Origin: Scatophagus argus
Lineage: Eukaryota > Chordata > Actinopteri > Scatophagidae
DNA: 64,000 bases
Assembly: GCF_020382885.2 (NCBI RefSeq)
Contig: NC_058514.1
Location: 15,300,249-15,364,248, forward strand
Direction of reading: 5' to 3'
This document shows, piece by piece, positions 47,901 to 62,094 of this stretch. Under the pieces are notes generated by a model that made no database searches, was not told the origin of the DNA, and worked only from the letters and a program-made list of their open reading frames with translations. Position 1 is the stretch's first letter; the number at the start of each line of letters is the position of its first letter. A program made the translations under genes and the position numbers.

Positions 47901-49722
47901 GAACAGAAGCCTAAACACAGGCAATGTTTCCCAGAGTCTGAATGGTGACTTGTTTTGTCTTCTGGGGTTCTGCTTCAGCTATGCTACAAGTTTAAACTGA
48001 CACCTCATTACACATGTTAACTGATGGAATACCAGCTCAGTACTGGACTAAATAAAAAATATAAATGCCAAAGGAAACATTAATTACAAAGAGTAGAGGG
48101 CAGCCGTTCTCGTCTGCTGTATCCAAAGAAGAAGAAGAAGAAACATCAACGTGGCCTCTCATGTTGCTGTTGTTGTCACTACCACAATGCTTGCATATTG
48201 CAATATTTCCTCATAAATATTATGCAATTCACAGACTGTAAGTTTAAGACACTCTAAAAAACATCTCAGATATTGTTTTAGCGCACTAAATAGCATGTTG
48301 GAAATTTGGACATATTGGTGGCTGAATGGTAACTAACACCAACAAAAATACTCAGCTAATATTATCCAACAACATGAAAAAAGTCAAGTTATGTCAACAA
48401 ACATCTTATCCAACTAGCCGATTGATTACATAAAAATGGTTCAACTCTATGAACATTTGCTGGGGTTGCTGCAGGGCAGTAGGCTTGTAGACCATCAAAC
48501 ATGGTACACTCTTTGACTTGTAGCTATATTTTGTGTTTGACCGGGTGTTTCCTCAGGTTAGACGTGTTGCCCTGGACAGCTTTGCAGTTTGTTTTACAGA
48601 TACTGCAGCAAGTATCACCGAAACATAAATTCTAAGTTGCTCTCTCGCACACTGATTCATTCAAGATCAGTTGTTACTTGATAGTGCTGACGTAATGCAG
48701 AGTTTGATACCCAATCCTAGATAATAAACAACACAATATTTATCTTAAAAGGTTTTCCTCTATCATCAGTTTTAGTTGTAAAGCCACTACAAAACTACAA
48801 AGTGTCAGCCAATCTGACAGTACTAAACATGCATATATTGTCAGTTAGGGTTGCTGTTTGAATTTTGATAATTTCATCCAATTACAGTAATCTACTATGT
48901 AATCATAATCTGTGGTTTCTGCTGTGTTAACTTGTCCTCTAACTTCATCTCTTAGTGGGAAAAACACCAGGAGATGTTTCAGTCCCTACCGGCATTTGGC
49001 ATCTCGTCAATACTCCCAGACTTTCACCTTTCCTCTCAACCTTCACACACACACACACACACACCATCCACCTCCCACCTGTCTGACATCTATCTGCTTG
49101 TCTGCTCGGCATTTGTTTGATGAGAACAGAGCATTATTGAGACATGTCAGGCTGATTGTTTATGGCAGGAGGGGCGGATCAGAGCCCACCAAATCCTGTT
49201 ACCTTCCACTGACGTGAATTCATGTGGGAAAGCACGCAGGCAGGTAAACAAATCCAGGCGGGTAGTGCATGGGGCAGTCGTGAGCACTCATGCACACACC
49301 CACAGCACACCCACTTGCATATGCACTCCTGTAAACAAGCCAAAAGCTAAACATTACCAGCATCAGATGTACATTGCATAATCGCATAAAAATAAGAGTT
49401 ACTGCTGTAGTTCATTTTCCTCACCGTCTCCTGTGCCATGTTGTGTGAAGGTAAAAGCCAGTTTGCCTCTGTCTGCTTGTCTTCTCCTCCTGTCTCCTCC
49501 CAGTTTTCCCTCATGACTAACATTTGCGAGCAAATCCTTCCTTTTCTTCAGAATGTGGCCGCAATGGCAGCATCCGTTCCATCAGAAGAATGTTTTCCCC
49601 TCTGCTGTCACTTCATCCCATCTCACACCATCCTCCAACTGAGCAGTTGCTTCAAGTGGTAGTTCCTGCCTCTCGCTGTGTCCTGACAGTGACAGAGTTA
49701 CATACTCGTCTCTCGCTCTTCC
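41979..49722. other. Intergenic or intronic stretch without recognised genes
   Basis: No exon supported. It contains (GT)14 at 42721-42748, a CA run at 47107-47126 inside a spurious 167-codon frame, an AAG run near 48130 and a two-unit TTAGGG-like string near 46664-46677, too short to be telomeric. Confidence 0.35.
42721..42748 (+). repeat. (TG)14 microsatellite
   Basis: Perfect dinucleotide run. Confidence 0.95.
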
Positions 49723-49917
49723 TGTGTGTGTGTGTGTGTGTGTGTGCTCGCTGTCCTACATAACAAAGTGGGTGTGTCTCTGTGAAACAAGCCAAAAAAT
49801 GTTAGTAAAGAGCAGGAAGCACACACCCATTTGTGAGTGGACTATGTATCTGCTCTGTTCCACGTGTGTGTTTTCAGTAGGTGGGACTGTATATGCATCT
49901 GTGTGTGTGTATATGCA

Positions 49918-49919
<2 letters not shown>

Positions 49920-49955
<36 letters not shown>
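49920..49955 (+). repeat. (GT)n microsatellite
   Basis: Perfect run of about 18 units, part of a GT-rich cluster that begins at 49723. Confidence 0.95.
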
Positions 49956-49956
<1 letters not shown>

Positions 49957-50085
49957 CATCCTGGGACTATATGTGTGTTTTGGTCCAAGCTCCACTTTCC
50001 CTATTTCTGTTTCTCTGTCAGCATTTCCTTGACTCCAGGATGCAGACACACTTTACGCACAACTTCAACTGTGTTCAATTGTGAA

Positions 50086-50087
<2 letters not shown>

Positions 50088-50133
<46 letters not shown>
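50088..50133 (+). repeat. (GT)n microsatellite at SINE 3' end
   Basis: About 23 GT units directly adjoining the minus-strand SINE, so on that strand it forms a CA tail. Confidence 0.95.
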
Positions 50134-50135
<2 letters not shown>

Positions 50136-50292
50136 ATGCCAAGTGCTCTGTTTTCCCAGGCAGCTGGACAGTGTCCCAGCCACACCAGTAAAATACCACT
50201 GATTTCACACAATGCAACTGCACATGGAATTGAACCGACAACCCAAGTAGTGTTGGTGCCTTGCTCTCCCCATTGAGCTACACAGCAGGACC
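50134..50292 (-). mobile_element. tRNA-derived SINE with CA-repeat tail
   Basis: On the minus strand it begins GGTCCTGCTGTGTAGCTCAA (A-box TAGCTCAATGGGGAGAGCA), carries a B-box GGTTCAATTCC at about 50226-50236, then a tRNA-unrelated body of about 90 bases and a (CA)n tail. This is the full head-body-tail layout of a tRNA-type SINE. It is not a functional tRNA: the 3' acceptor arm is absent. Confidence 0.75.
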
Positions 50293-50399
50293 ACACACAA
50301 ACCATCTCCGCTCTGTAGTTAAATAAGAAATAAAAAAAAAAAACAAAAAAAGTCGCATTCCTCCAGGCTCTAAATTGCTCTCCGTTAGCCTCCAACATA

Positions 50400-50630
50400 T
50401 GAACTGAATGGTAAACAGCAGGAGAATGAGAGAAGCCGAGGGACTCTATAAAAAGAGCCCCCTGTCTCCATGGCGATGCCAGAGGCAAAGAGTGGTTCTG
50501 TCCGAGTGGCCGCGCTTCGCCCCCCCACCCCCTCGAACCCACTTCCCCTACTGCTGCCACCTCTTCTCTGTCCACACAAAGCATTGTGGGAAAGCAGACG
50601 CATTTCACATGCCCGCCGTGTGGGACATCA
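50400..50630 (+). promoter_or_regulatory. Promoter-like patch
   Basis: GC-richer than its surroundings, with a TATAAAAAG string at 50449-50457 and a GTGGGAA motif at 50587-50593. The open frames here share no known family. This may be a conserved non-coding element or a promoter; evidence is weak. Confidence 0.2.
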
Positions 50631-52079
50631 GACTTGATCAAAGTCACACTCGTCTCCAAACAGATAAAACTGATGAATGTTGCACAATAATAAAGACAAA
50701 TGTACTCTCTTGACTTTGGCCCCACCGAATGGTCAGAAGTCATGGACAGTATATTTGTGTTCCAGTTAGGAATGAAGTTTTATTATTACTCTAAAAAAAA
50801 AAAGGCCCCTTGGCCTCTTTTCATAATCAAATAAAACAAAGTCAAATGAGCAGTCTGACTCATTAGATTAGAAGCAAATGATTTCATTGTTAACCAGAAA
50901 CACAATATCATTATTTTTTCCTTCTGGCACAGATGTGATCTGTCCATCCGGATTTAGTGTATTTGCAAAAGGAAAACACATTGTGCCAATATACTTATTC
51001 TTTCCTATTTTATATGAGTCAGCATCAGTGTGATTGTTTTCTGGCTATTGTGAAAGAGCACATCAGTAAGGACAAAATGAACTTCAATGAATGGTTTCCT
51101 AAACACCACCAAGTAGCCTACATCCAAGAGGTAGATGGAAGGCAAAATTCACAGCACAAGATCTGGATCAGCTGTGAGTGTTTCTATCATTCATCAAATC
51201 ATTCTGAAAGCGATCCCGACAACAGCATTCGCCACTGTCTTGTCATCATAGTTGTCGTGTGGACTCCACTTGAGTAAGAGCAATTTTTAAAATCACATAT
51301 TTATTTTTACAGTTATTGTTCTTGGTGTGGGTGGCCTTTAAGTTTCATTGTGTTATTGGGTGAACTTTCCCTTTACCCAACCACCCGACCCATCTCCCAC
51401 GTGTAGCGGATCTTTCTGGTATCTGGGTCACAGCAGTAAACATAAATACAGCTGCTCAGTGAAGGTGAGAGCAGGAGGACAGGAGCTGTGTGTTTCCAAT
51501 TAGAGAGCATGATCCACGGCCACAATCTCTCTCTCTCACACACACACACACATACACAGAGTTGGGTCAAACCTTCACGACTGTGTGCAGTGTGTGTGTG
51601 TGTGTGTAAAAAAGAGAGAGAGAGAAGCTGCACACGTGTGACCTGAGCAACGAGCAGGTTTCTTGCTAATGAGGCCGAACTCTAGTTTACCCCCCGCAGA
51701 GATTCACCTTCTGACAGAATGGGGCCCCAAACATACACACACACACACACATACACACATACACAAGCACATACACAGGTGAGTTATAACAAAATAAAAC
51801 AAGAACAACAATGCAGCCCCTAAGTGTCTACTGGATAAAGATATATAGTTGTCAGTACTATGTGTGTTTGAGGATGTGCGTGTGTGTGTGTATGTGCGTG
51901 TATGTGTGGAGATAAAGCATTTATGAATGTGACGTTGTTGCATTGCAGGGCAAAGGTACAGCAGTGCCACACCCAGGGCTCCCAGCCATTCATAAACCCT
52001 GGTCAGGTTCCAGGCACACCGAGCTGAACACGCGGCAGGAGAGTGCTGACTCAACGGTCTGAGCGCGTGCGAGTGAGAC

Positions 52080-52086
52080 ATGGCAG
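52080..52086 (+). CDS. Possible first coding exon end (ATGGCAG before GTAAG)
   Basis: A GC-rich stretch (51950-52080) ends GAGTGAGAC ATG GCA G followed by a strong donor GTAAGACTC. This could be the end of a first exon of a gene continuing downstream, possibly beyond this window. No matching downstream exon was identified, so it is only a candidate. Confidence 0.15.
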
Positions 52087-52898
52087 GTAAGACTCGCGAG
52101 GTTGTGAAAAGGGTGAAAGCGTGGAGCAAAATCAGTCCATTTTGACAGTACAGTAGCTCACCAGGTTGTAGTGAGTCACTCTGTAGAGGATGGACTTCTC
52201 TGTGCCACTTTAGTTACATGTAATAATTAAATTCATTTTGAATTTAAATTAGTTAATAAGGTTCGTCTTTTCTAATAGCCATGCTGTTGTTTCGGTACCA
52301 ATTTAAATAACGGCTTCATGAACAGTGGACAAATATTTTTCTAATTTATCAGTTTTAAGACACTAATCAGACCAACTTTTGGGCTGTCAAGTTGTGAACA
52401 ATCCCTCTGGTTGGTTTATATCTCCTTCAGAATTACTTATCACTTAGTTGGACACCTAGCTATTAATAAATTGATGTTAATGTTAATAAACATTAGATTG
52501 TTATTAATTAAGGCTTATAAATTCATCACTTTTTCAAAAAAAGGCAAAAGTTCATTATATTCAAGCAGTTGTGAATGTTGCGTAGTAATAAAAAGTCAAA
52601 GCACCAGCCAAATCAAAACAAAAGTTCTTACCATTAATGGCTTAGAACTTACCATAAAGCAGTTGTATCAGTTCTAATAAACCCACTAGATTCCAGCTTA
52701 TAAATCAATAAAACACTGATGGAACAATAAATAACACACACCCAACACACGTCAACACTCACATGAGAAAACGTTGGAAGATGCCTGCTATGTCCACTCA
52801 GAGAGAGAGAGAACTCCAGAGCTCCAGCTCGACGCTTCCTCAGGCTTTCCCTTCAGCACAGAGTATCTGTGAGCCCGTCACACAGCCACTGGGAACTG

Positions 52899-52899
<1 letters not shown>

Positions 52900-52957
<58 letters not shown>
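52900..52957 (+). repeat. (GT)n-(GA)n compound microsatellite
   Basis: GT run of about 20 units followed by about eight GA units. Confidence 0.95.
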
Positions 52958-55900
52958 TGCTGCACCGTCATTCATACTGCAACACCATGAAAAGTGTGTC
53001 GTCACAAACCAGCTCCCCCCACCACCACCACCTCCGCTCCCTCCACCACATTTATCTAATTTATCTGTGCTTGAGATTTGCGAGCAGCATGTGTGTGTGT
53101 GTGTGTGTGTGACAGAGAGATAGTGAGAGAGTTAAAAATTATTTGCTATTGTACACACACCTCGCCACTTCAATCTCAAACCACAGACACACTACAAAAA
53201 AACACAAAAAACACACGGCTCTTGCCTGTGGTTTACCCTCACATACTGCTGCTTGCCGTGTGTGTGTGTGTGTGTGTGTCTGTCTGTGAGTGTGTGTGAC
53301 AGGTTCTTGTTCAAGTGAGTTACAGATCAGGAATTCAGAGCGGTGCCTCCAGTCTCAATGGCGGGAAACCACTGGGGGAAATTTGCACACACTCACACAG
53401 TCCACAAAATATAGTCATCATCATGCCTCACAATTAACCCTTTGAGTACGTGTGTGTCCTACTAAACCCTGCCCATCATGACCCTTCACCTAATTCTGCA
53501 TCATCATCCCAAGTCACTCGATACCCTTGCTGTGGTCCCAGCTTTTTACCCACAGTCCCGAGCTGCCACTCGCAACATTTTTCTTTTTGCTTTTTCTCAT
53601 TTGCAGAAAGTTTTTCATTACATTGGAAACCTCTCAGCCACAAGTTTGACATGTGGTTGGTTAGCAGAGGCGAAAATCGTACTGCATGTTCCCAGCAGGT
53701 TGTCAGCCCATACTGAGTGACAGAAGGAAACACCTCAACAAGCGATCATTGGTTTACAGCTGTGCTTTTATTAACAGCTCCACACTAACTAAGGGTGTGG
53801 GTGTGGGTGTGTGTGTGTGTGGTGTGGGCAATGTGGCCAAAATCTATTTGATCGCATGGTCCCTGCTAGTGAATGAGGTTATGTCAAGTTTAGAGAGGAC
53901 AGAAAAGTAGATCGTGGACGGCTTTAAGATCGATTTCGATATAAAATTGTCAGATTGCTCACCCCTAACATGAACTTTTATGTTTCCGTTATTCCCTTTA
54001 AACTTCCCCTCCGTGGAACTTTTTTTTTCTTTTCTTCAACATCTTTTGAGGAACATATGAATCAGAGCAAGCATAGGTCACTTATCTGTCATCAGAACCA
54101 CTTTTGGTTGAAACCAAGAGATATTAAATATTATTACTAAAGATTAACACCAGTGGAAATTTTAAAAAAAAGAAAGAAAGAAATACCCAGTGGCACCATA
54201 CCTAAAAGCTGCTGCATGCCTAACAACAACAACAACAACAAAAGGAACTTTAATTCCAGAAAAAGCAAAGCACTTCTGGGCTTCAGGCCATCCACAGAGA
54301 GGATGAGCACGGTAAGCCGTGGGCCAGTCTATATATCTATACATCTGTGGCAAAGACATTATCATGTGTTGGATAATGCTAATGTGGCAATAAAATGCTT
54401 CAGTTGTAGGCTGAAGCAGACTGAGGTGAATCAAGAGTCTTAGTGACTAAAGTTTTTACGGTGGACGAAAACAGTTTGTCTGCCCAGACCAGACACAGCT
54501 GGGATGAGGTGTTTTAGTATTAATTATTAACATAAACTGAGCTGATGACCATCTAATACTGTATGTTGTAAACAGAACAATGTAGGAAGTGGGACTAAAA
54601 CTGACATGTCTTACTTCTGTTGTCTCATACTGAGGTTCAGTAGAAGTAGCAGTAGTCTGCATTCTGAAGTCGAAAAGGAAAACTCGGACCAGGACTGCTG
54701 TTATACAAACTAATGTTCTGATTAAGCAGCGTTTACGTGCCATTTTTTTCTCTTTCGCTCTTTCTCACAACTCACACGGTTTCACTTGGTCATATGTGCC
54801 TTCTGTGTGTGTGTCCTCTTGGTTTTAGTTGTTCGCTCGCTCTCTTCACTTCCTTTTCTCTTTTCGTACTCTGACTCACTTAACTGAACAGCGTGGAACC
54901 AGTTTCTCTCACCAATAACTTCCACGGCCCATTCGATGCGCTCAATTGGCCGAAGAGCCATCTACAAGAATCGACTAGGGCCAAAAGTGCAAGACAGGCC
55001 GAAAAAACTAGGGCATCCACATCCACTCCCTGATGGCGCGCACACTGGCCAACAATCATGTTGGAATTTAATCTATTATGGAGGCAGATTGAAAGGACAC
55101 TCTTTTTTTTTTCATAAAACAACACTTATCATTGATTGTCAAAAGCATAACTGCTTGTCTGACTGGATGTAAGATTAAGGCTCCTAATGGCTGAAAAAGC
55201 AATACAGTATTCTCATTTTATGCTCTCCTTTAAGCAGAAAACAAGAATATTGTATTACTTCATTATTACTTCATCAGCATGAAGTAGCAGAGTGATGTCT
55301 GGGCCACATGACTGAGTGATTCAACACTTAATGGGTAACTTGACCAACAGACCAAAAGAAACCAGAAGCCTCTGACTCAGTGTCTTGTTCTTATCGCTTC
55401 CTTTCTCTTCATGAGTTCAAATCAAACAAAACACCTACTAAAAACAAGCTCAAATAAAACACAATGGGCTTCATTCTCTTCCTTTCATCCTTTCATTCAT
55501 CTCCCCCCACTTATCGCTCAACCTTTTCATCCTCCCATCCTGCTCGAGTGCCTGCCAGCATACATCACTGTCAGGTGACTGCGGCGAAGGACATACGCAC
55601 GTCTACACACCCAGATGAAGCTGTAAAGGCCGCACAATGTGGTTCGGAGGTAAAGTTCACAGCGAGAGGGAGTGGCATGGTGTATAAGAGACACACACAC
55701 ACACACACACATACACACACTCTCACAGACAACCTTCCGCAACAGGTAGGATCACGCTGTTCGCCCACACACACACATTCTTTTCGTTCCACAGTCAGGT
55801 AAACACTTCGGTCCAGAGGGGAGAAACACAAAGAGGTTGTAGTCCCCCCCCCCCCCCACACACACACACACACACACAGCATCTTCTACTTGAACCCGAA

Positions 55901-56132
55901 AATGATTTGTTTTTGCAATCTGAATTCCCCTGAATTAAAATTCCTTGCACATTCATCACTTGCTCCCTTCCTGAAAGCACACACACACACACACACGCAC
56001 GCACACACACACACAAACAGTTTTCAGAGATTACAAATTCAGACCTTTTTGCCAGTAGTGCGTCATTCCAGTCCTTCTTGCTAATTTGAAGCCAATAGGC
56101 ATCTGCAGCATATATTAACGTCCAGTGAAGCC

Positions 56133-56136
<4 letters not shown>

Positions 56137-56171
<35 letters not shown>
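56137..56171 (+). repeat. (GA)n microsatellite
   Basis: About 17 GA units. Confidence 0.95.
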
Positions 56172-56176
<5 letters not shown>

Positions 56177-59081
56177 CATGGTTACATAAGATGTCCCCGT
56201 GAGATGGACACCATCTCTTCACCGCCTGCCCTTGGTATTCATCCCAGAGGAAAAAATAAAAAGACATAGAGCGAGATGTTACATAAAAGCCATTCAGCAT
56301 AAATAAACACGCACAAGGCCAGAAACGAAGCCTTGAATTACACACACACGCCTGCTGTAAATGATGTTATTAACAGAGGAATCCGTCCGCAGCCCTCCCG
56401 AGATCATTTTTCCCACAGTGCTCCTCTCTTACAAGATCATTCTCCGTTTACAGGAACGTGATCGGCAGCCCCGACCTGTATCCTCCTCGCTGCCGCTGCT
56501 GATGCTGCGTGCTCATGAAGGAGACGATGCTAGACGTTCAGGTGCACACTGAATATGGAGGTGGGATAAAGCATTACTGAGAGCACAGTATGATGGTGAT
56601 GCTACAACCAGTTGCACAAATTACAATCTATTTCCACTGGTGTCTATTGAGAATGACTTTGATCATTTCAAAACTTAAACTACATTTCTTTTCAGTCGTA
56701 TGGGTTTTTTTTTTTCAGAGCCTGAGGATAGTGATGTCACTTGGACATGTTGGTCTTTCCAATACGTTGGGCCAAACAGCAGGCCAGCCAGGCTGACATG
56801 AGGTTTGGATTAGTGTTTTTGTAGGCAACGTCCAGATCTTTCCTCTGGTGATACAAACAGGCCACAGCTCACAGTGATGTGCAGATGTGTTAGTCACAGA
56901 TGTGTTAGTCACTGTCTGCCAGAGGATGAGCTTCATCATGTTCACAAGGGGATAGACCGGTTGGTTTTTTGCAAAACTTTTACAAAACATATTCAAAGGA
57001 AGATTGTGAGGTTTAGGCTTTAACATAGAGAGTGGGTAATAGTCCAAGACCAAACAGAAGAGAAATGTGTTACCTAACACCCTGTGCATAAGTTTAAAAT
57101 TCGACTAACCATTATTTTACCCATTAAATTATTGGGTTTATCACTTGGCCTATAAAATTTCATACAATAGTGAAAAAGGTTTATCACAGTTTCTGAAAGC
57201 TCAGTGTGACATCTGATAATATCTTTCTTTTGTCCAGCCAGCAGTCCTAAGCCAAAAGATACTTAATCAACTGTGACATGAGAAATGCAAGCAGTTCTTC
57301 AAATTCCCATAATTCAACACAACAGAATTTTCTCTTAGATCCTCCCTGCCTGATAAACTTCAAGTTGAACTTCAAGATTACTTCATATAAAATGCATCCT
57401 AAAGAGGCAGAATCTTTCAAGTTGCCGATATGCAATATGAGTCAGGAGAAAGTTCCTAAAAGTCTGATTTGAGGGCAAAACATGCCTACGGCCACATAAC
57501 GTCACATGGTCCTGAATCATCACTGATGGATGTACTTGAGACCTGCAGAGACTGAGGCCTGTCATCTGCCTGATTGAAGAGCAGCAGCAGACACACAAAG
57601 CTCGTCAGAAGGACAGGAGAAGCACATTAGCATAGGTCAATGGCCCCCGTGTCTTTGTCAAACCTGCCTACTGCTCCCGTTCTGCATAATGTGCCCAGAT
57701 TACACCACACTAATGCATCCTGGTTTGTTGTCTTGTAATACGTGTGTTTGTGTTTGTAGTCTGCAGTCATATGAATATTATGCTGTTCCATATGTCAATC
57801 ATACACCCAGCAAACATAAAGTAATGCATTGCCTTGTCATACTGAGTGACTACCACAGGCAAGTGAGACTTAAAGGTAAGAATTTTTTAGAAATATTTTC
57901 TTATTTCAAGAGGAAATACAGACTGCAATTACTTCTTGCTGACACTAGAGGCTACTAACATGACCATCTTCCTCATGCAGCTTTAAGCGCTTCACTGACG
58001 AGCACTTTTGATTTCCTTTCACCTCCTAAATTTGATTCAAATTTGAACCAGAAGCCCTCAAGTCAACACGCTACGTCTAGCCGCGCATCACACCATACTT
58101 ATATGTCTACTAAAATTCGGCAGCTGGCTGTTTTATGGCCACGTGTGAACATAATGGTGATCTGTTGAGTAGCTTCTGGAAAGGCCTTAGAAATGTTTTG
58201 TATGTAATTCCCCTCAGCAGTGAACTCTAAACAGCAGGACTTAGGGGTGTTGAGCTTTTTGACGATGGCAATACAGTGTGTATTGTTAGTGATTAAAGGG
58301 CAAATTGACTGTAACAGTCCTATTCACATAAGCTATTTTTATATTACTGCTGAATGAGAGAAAACAAGCTTTAGAGACAGTCAGTGAAATGACACATAAT
58401 TTCTAGTTTAATTCGAAGGAGCTTCATTTTAGCCTCAACGTCTGACCAGTGTAAGTCACTCAGTGGGGTATTGACAGATTTAATTGGAACATCAATGTCA
58501 AGTCACCCATCTCTGCCCACCGCTGGCTCTTGGTTTCCCACACTAATGGGACAATCCTGCAGAGTGTGACTGACAGACAGTGTAGGGAAGCCATACCAGC
58601 AGAGAGCACACAGTCCCTGGACGCAGAGTCACAGTGGCAGCATTGTTCCTGTTGCCCTTCGACTCAGAGACATTTATCCACAAATGAAAAACCACACCAG
58701 GAGAGAGAGAGCATCTTATTGGCTGAGGGAACTGTCACAGTTCAAGTGACTGTGACTCGAGTGAGAATTAATGCAATATAACAACTGCAGTATTAACATG
58801 GCTGCAGCCAGGAGGGCAAAGTGAGCATCCTCCTGTCTGGAGGAATTGATCACCAATGCCAAAAAAAGGCACCACAGCTTTCTTAATGATGTCATGGCAG
58901 TAGGATGACAAAGCTCCTTTTCTGCCAACCACCACAGCAGTGTGTGTTTGGTTTAATCTCAGGGCGCTGGCTTTGCTGCATCCAGAGCGCCGTACATCGT
59001 GTTCCTGAACGGTATCTGACAGCAGCCCTGCCTGCTGCCAAAGAATGTACTTCTTTTCATCTGTCCGAACCTCTGACTGCC

Positions 59082-59129
<48 letters not shown>
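59082..59129 (+). repeat. (CA)n microsatellite
   Basis: About 24 CA units. Confidence 0.95.
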
Positions 59130-59131
<2 letters not shown>

Positions 59132-62043
59132 CTAGATCTTTACCAAACACATAGAGGCACAATATTCATGATGGTTCCTTGTCTGTTTGTGTTTACTTTC
59201 TGGATGTACCAACTTTTCCTAAACCTGCATCATCAACTTCTGTTTCCTTTATGTATTTCCTACATTTCCCAATATGCATTTCCTTTGAAGGACTGATTGA
59301 GTGGCAACCACCTCAGATGAGTGCTAAAGAGATCCAGATTCAGTTCCTCTTATGGCCACTAGGAATGGAATCCAGAAATATGTAATACTGTATTGATGTG
59401 AATGGGAAAACACCAAACTTAAATCTAGAAAGTCAAGAGATGTTTTTCACAAGTAGTTATGGTTTCGAGAGCTAATTTCACTTCTGACTTGTTGTGAATG
59501 AAATTTGTTTTTTTAATAATGAAGATTTGGTTCCAGTAATGCAGTACACTACCTTTAAAGCTCATCAGAATCAAAACTCTCAAATCAAGGTCTAATGAGT
59601 AATATTTGAATCAGAAAAATAAAAGTCCCTCTATAAGGGGATTTTCTTGACCAGATTACAAATTCAAATACAGAGAAAGGTGAAGACTTTTTCCATTAAA
59701 CTGTCACATCATACTGCCATTGTGGTCATTTGTGGTCATTTCACATGCAGTCTCTATGTTTGTCTTTACGTGATATATCATACTCATTATGACTGGGTGA
59801 AAGCAGCCCTGACTGTGTGGGTGCAAGTGTTTTTTCATGCATATTCAGCTAGCTGAAAACGCCCGTGAAGGTCTTGTAAATGAATATATGGTGTATGTGA
59901 AATCCCAAATCAGCACATTACAACTCCCAGGTGAAAACCCCAGGATAGGCAGTTGATATTGATTCGTTACCAGACTGCAACAGTTGAGTCATAACACAAC
60001 AAATGAACTCTGACACTCATTAAAGAAGTTCCCTTATGGCTGTTGGACTGCTTGTGAGTGTTTCTCTTACTGTTAGGTGCTAAACTACTAAAGAGAGGGG
60101 GTTCAGAAGAAGAGTTTTGCCCTCACTTGACCCCTAAGCTCCCAACCCAGCAATACCTTGGCAATGTTAGGTTCTGGTACTCCCATGATTGTTGAAACAT
60201 CACACAAAAGTATGCCATACTGAAATGTGAATAACAGCTTGTACGTTTTTGAGAGTACAAGGTAGAAACGGTTCAAGAAAGGCTGAGAAAGCTTAACTTA
60301 ATGATGGATGATGAGCTAATGCAATTTCACAGAGCTTGTTGGATATTAAGTGTGATGAATGTTGCAAGTTTTGCAGTATTACGTATGTTTATCTATTAAG
60401 AGATCAGATTTTTAGACCTGTAATGAGTTGTTCACTGTGTTGAAAGTATGATTTCATTATTTATGTCAATTTAGCTGAGCTGCAGTTGATGGTAACTGAT
60501 AGAAGAGGACATAGATTAGTGCCCCTGCCGTTATTGCACAACTGAGGTTAAAGTACTGCAGAAGCTCTGTTGAAAACTAATTTAAGAATAACTTCCCCTG
60601 TGATGGAACTCTCTGCAAAGTGAAACTACTTCTTTTCTCAGTTCTAGCTCAGAGGGTTTCAAAGTGGGAGGGGGGCTTCCCCAGTGGGGTTCATGGGAGA
60701 CTCAGTGAATAGAAGCTGCAAAATATATAGAATATGTTAGTTCATACATTGCTTATCAACTGACACCACAGAGAACAGCCTGAATGTGGGTGATTTAGTT
60801 AAAGAATTTTACTGCTTTTCCCAATTTCCCAGCGTCAGAAAGTAATAAATGCCCTAATGTAGGCTGAAGTTACGTCAAACAGCATTATAGTATCTTGACT
60901 CAACTGTTGAGTGTTTATGGGAGCAAATAACACAGTCGTGATCCCACAGGTATCCAGGAATCGAGAAAACCTAAGCAAGTGAACTCGGCAACCAGCTTGA
61001 ACCGCTGTTCTAGCTGACTGCCTTTCAAAGAAAATTTCTTCAGATTTAGTATACGAGCTGAACTACACCTTAAGTCAAATACAGGTCCAGCAGTCTGACT
61101 GTAGATTTAATCAAGAGTCACGCTTGTCAGCTTCGTCAAAATTACGTTTTTTGTTTTCGATTCTACTTTTTGTGTTTCTTGCTTTTAAATAAGACAGGGG
61201 GCGCTCTGGACCCACTGTTCCTCTAAACTGCAAAACTAGCACTGTATCCGGTCTTCTGAAGACTCAAAACTTGTGCAAATGTTGAAATGTATGCAAAACC
61301 TTCACCCTTACGCTCCCAGAATGAAATGAATTTACATGCTTACAAAAGCATTAGAAAGTTACTCAATTGCACTAATGATAATACTTCAAATTTATTACTG
61401 TCAACCTCTGCAGATTAAATGCATAAAGCAGAACTATATTATATGGCAACTTCCTTCATGCTGAATAAAAAGTGTAATGGCAAGGTGCAATTATAAACTG
61501 TATGAGGTCCTATGCAGGACAATGTTGCCAATAAGTGGGATAGCCCTGGATAGTAAGTCCATTAAAATGCAACATAGTGCACCTTTGAATTTGAACTGGG
61601 GTTTCTCAGATGACATGATAAGATAACAAACTCTGCAAAACCAGTGAACTGATCTGTGAGGATGTGTGCACTTTGACCTCGTAGTCCTGCTCGCATCTCT
61701 CCCAGTTATACCAGCCTGAGAGGGGCAAGAAAACACACTCCAGTGGCAGAAAAGACACTTTGATTTTTAAATAACAGCATGGAAAAAAAAAGCCACTAGA
61801 CAGATAAAACAACCGCCGCGCTCTAAGAGTACTCACAACTGTTTTTACCCAACATGCCACAGACAGGGCAGTGGGAATAAATATTCCATCATCCTGCAAT
61901 GTTCCCTTCTCCTCTCCTCGCTGCTTTTGACATCACGGCCGTGCTCGTTCTACAATCATGAATGAAAAGAGGAACATGACTCACAGATCGCAGTCCCACT
62001 CACAGACCACAAACACACACACAAAGAATTCTAATTACGCTTA

Positions 62044-62047
<4 letters not shown>

Positions 62048-62091
<44 letters not shown>
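62048..62091 (+). repeat. (TA)n microsatellite
   Basis: About 22 TA units flanked by ACAT and followed by a short GT run. Confidence 0.95.

Positions 62092-62094
<3 letters not shown>

Larger units (their letters stand above)
52087..62047. other. Microsatellite-rich stretch without recognised genes
   Basis: No exon supported on either strand. Repeats include GT/GA at 52900-52957, GT at 53090-53112 and 53259-53280, CA at 55689-55720, a C-run plus CA at 55844-55879, CA at 55979-56015, (GA)n at 56137-56171 and CA at 59082-59129. Open frames here are mostly repeat translations. Confidence 0.4.

Noticed and set aside
50220..50292. Functional tRNA gene on the minus strand
   Set aside because: A and B boxes are present but the acceptor stem is not closed, and a SINE body and CA tail follow.
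50075..50743. 222-codon open frame on the minus strand, the longest in the window
   Set aside because: It reads through a microsatellite (poly Thr-His), a tRNA-derived SINE and an A-run; no family resemblance or splice context.
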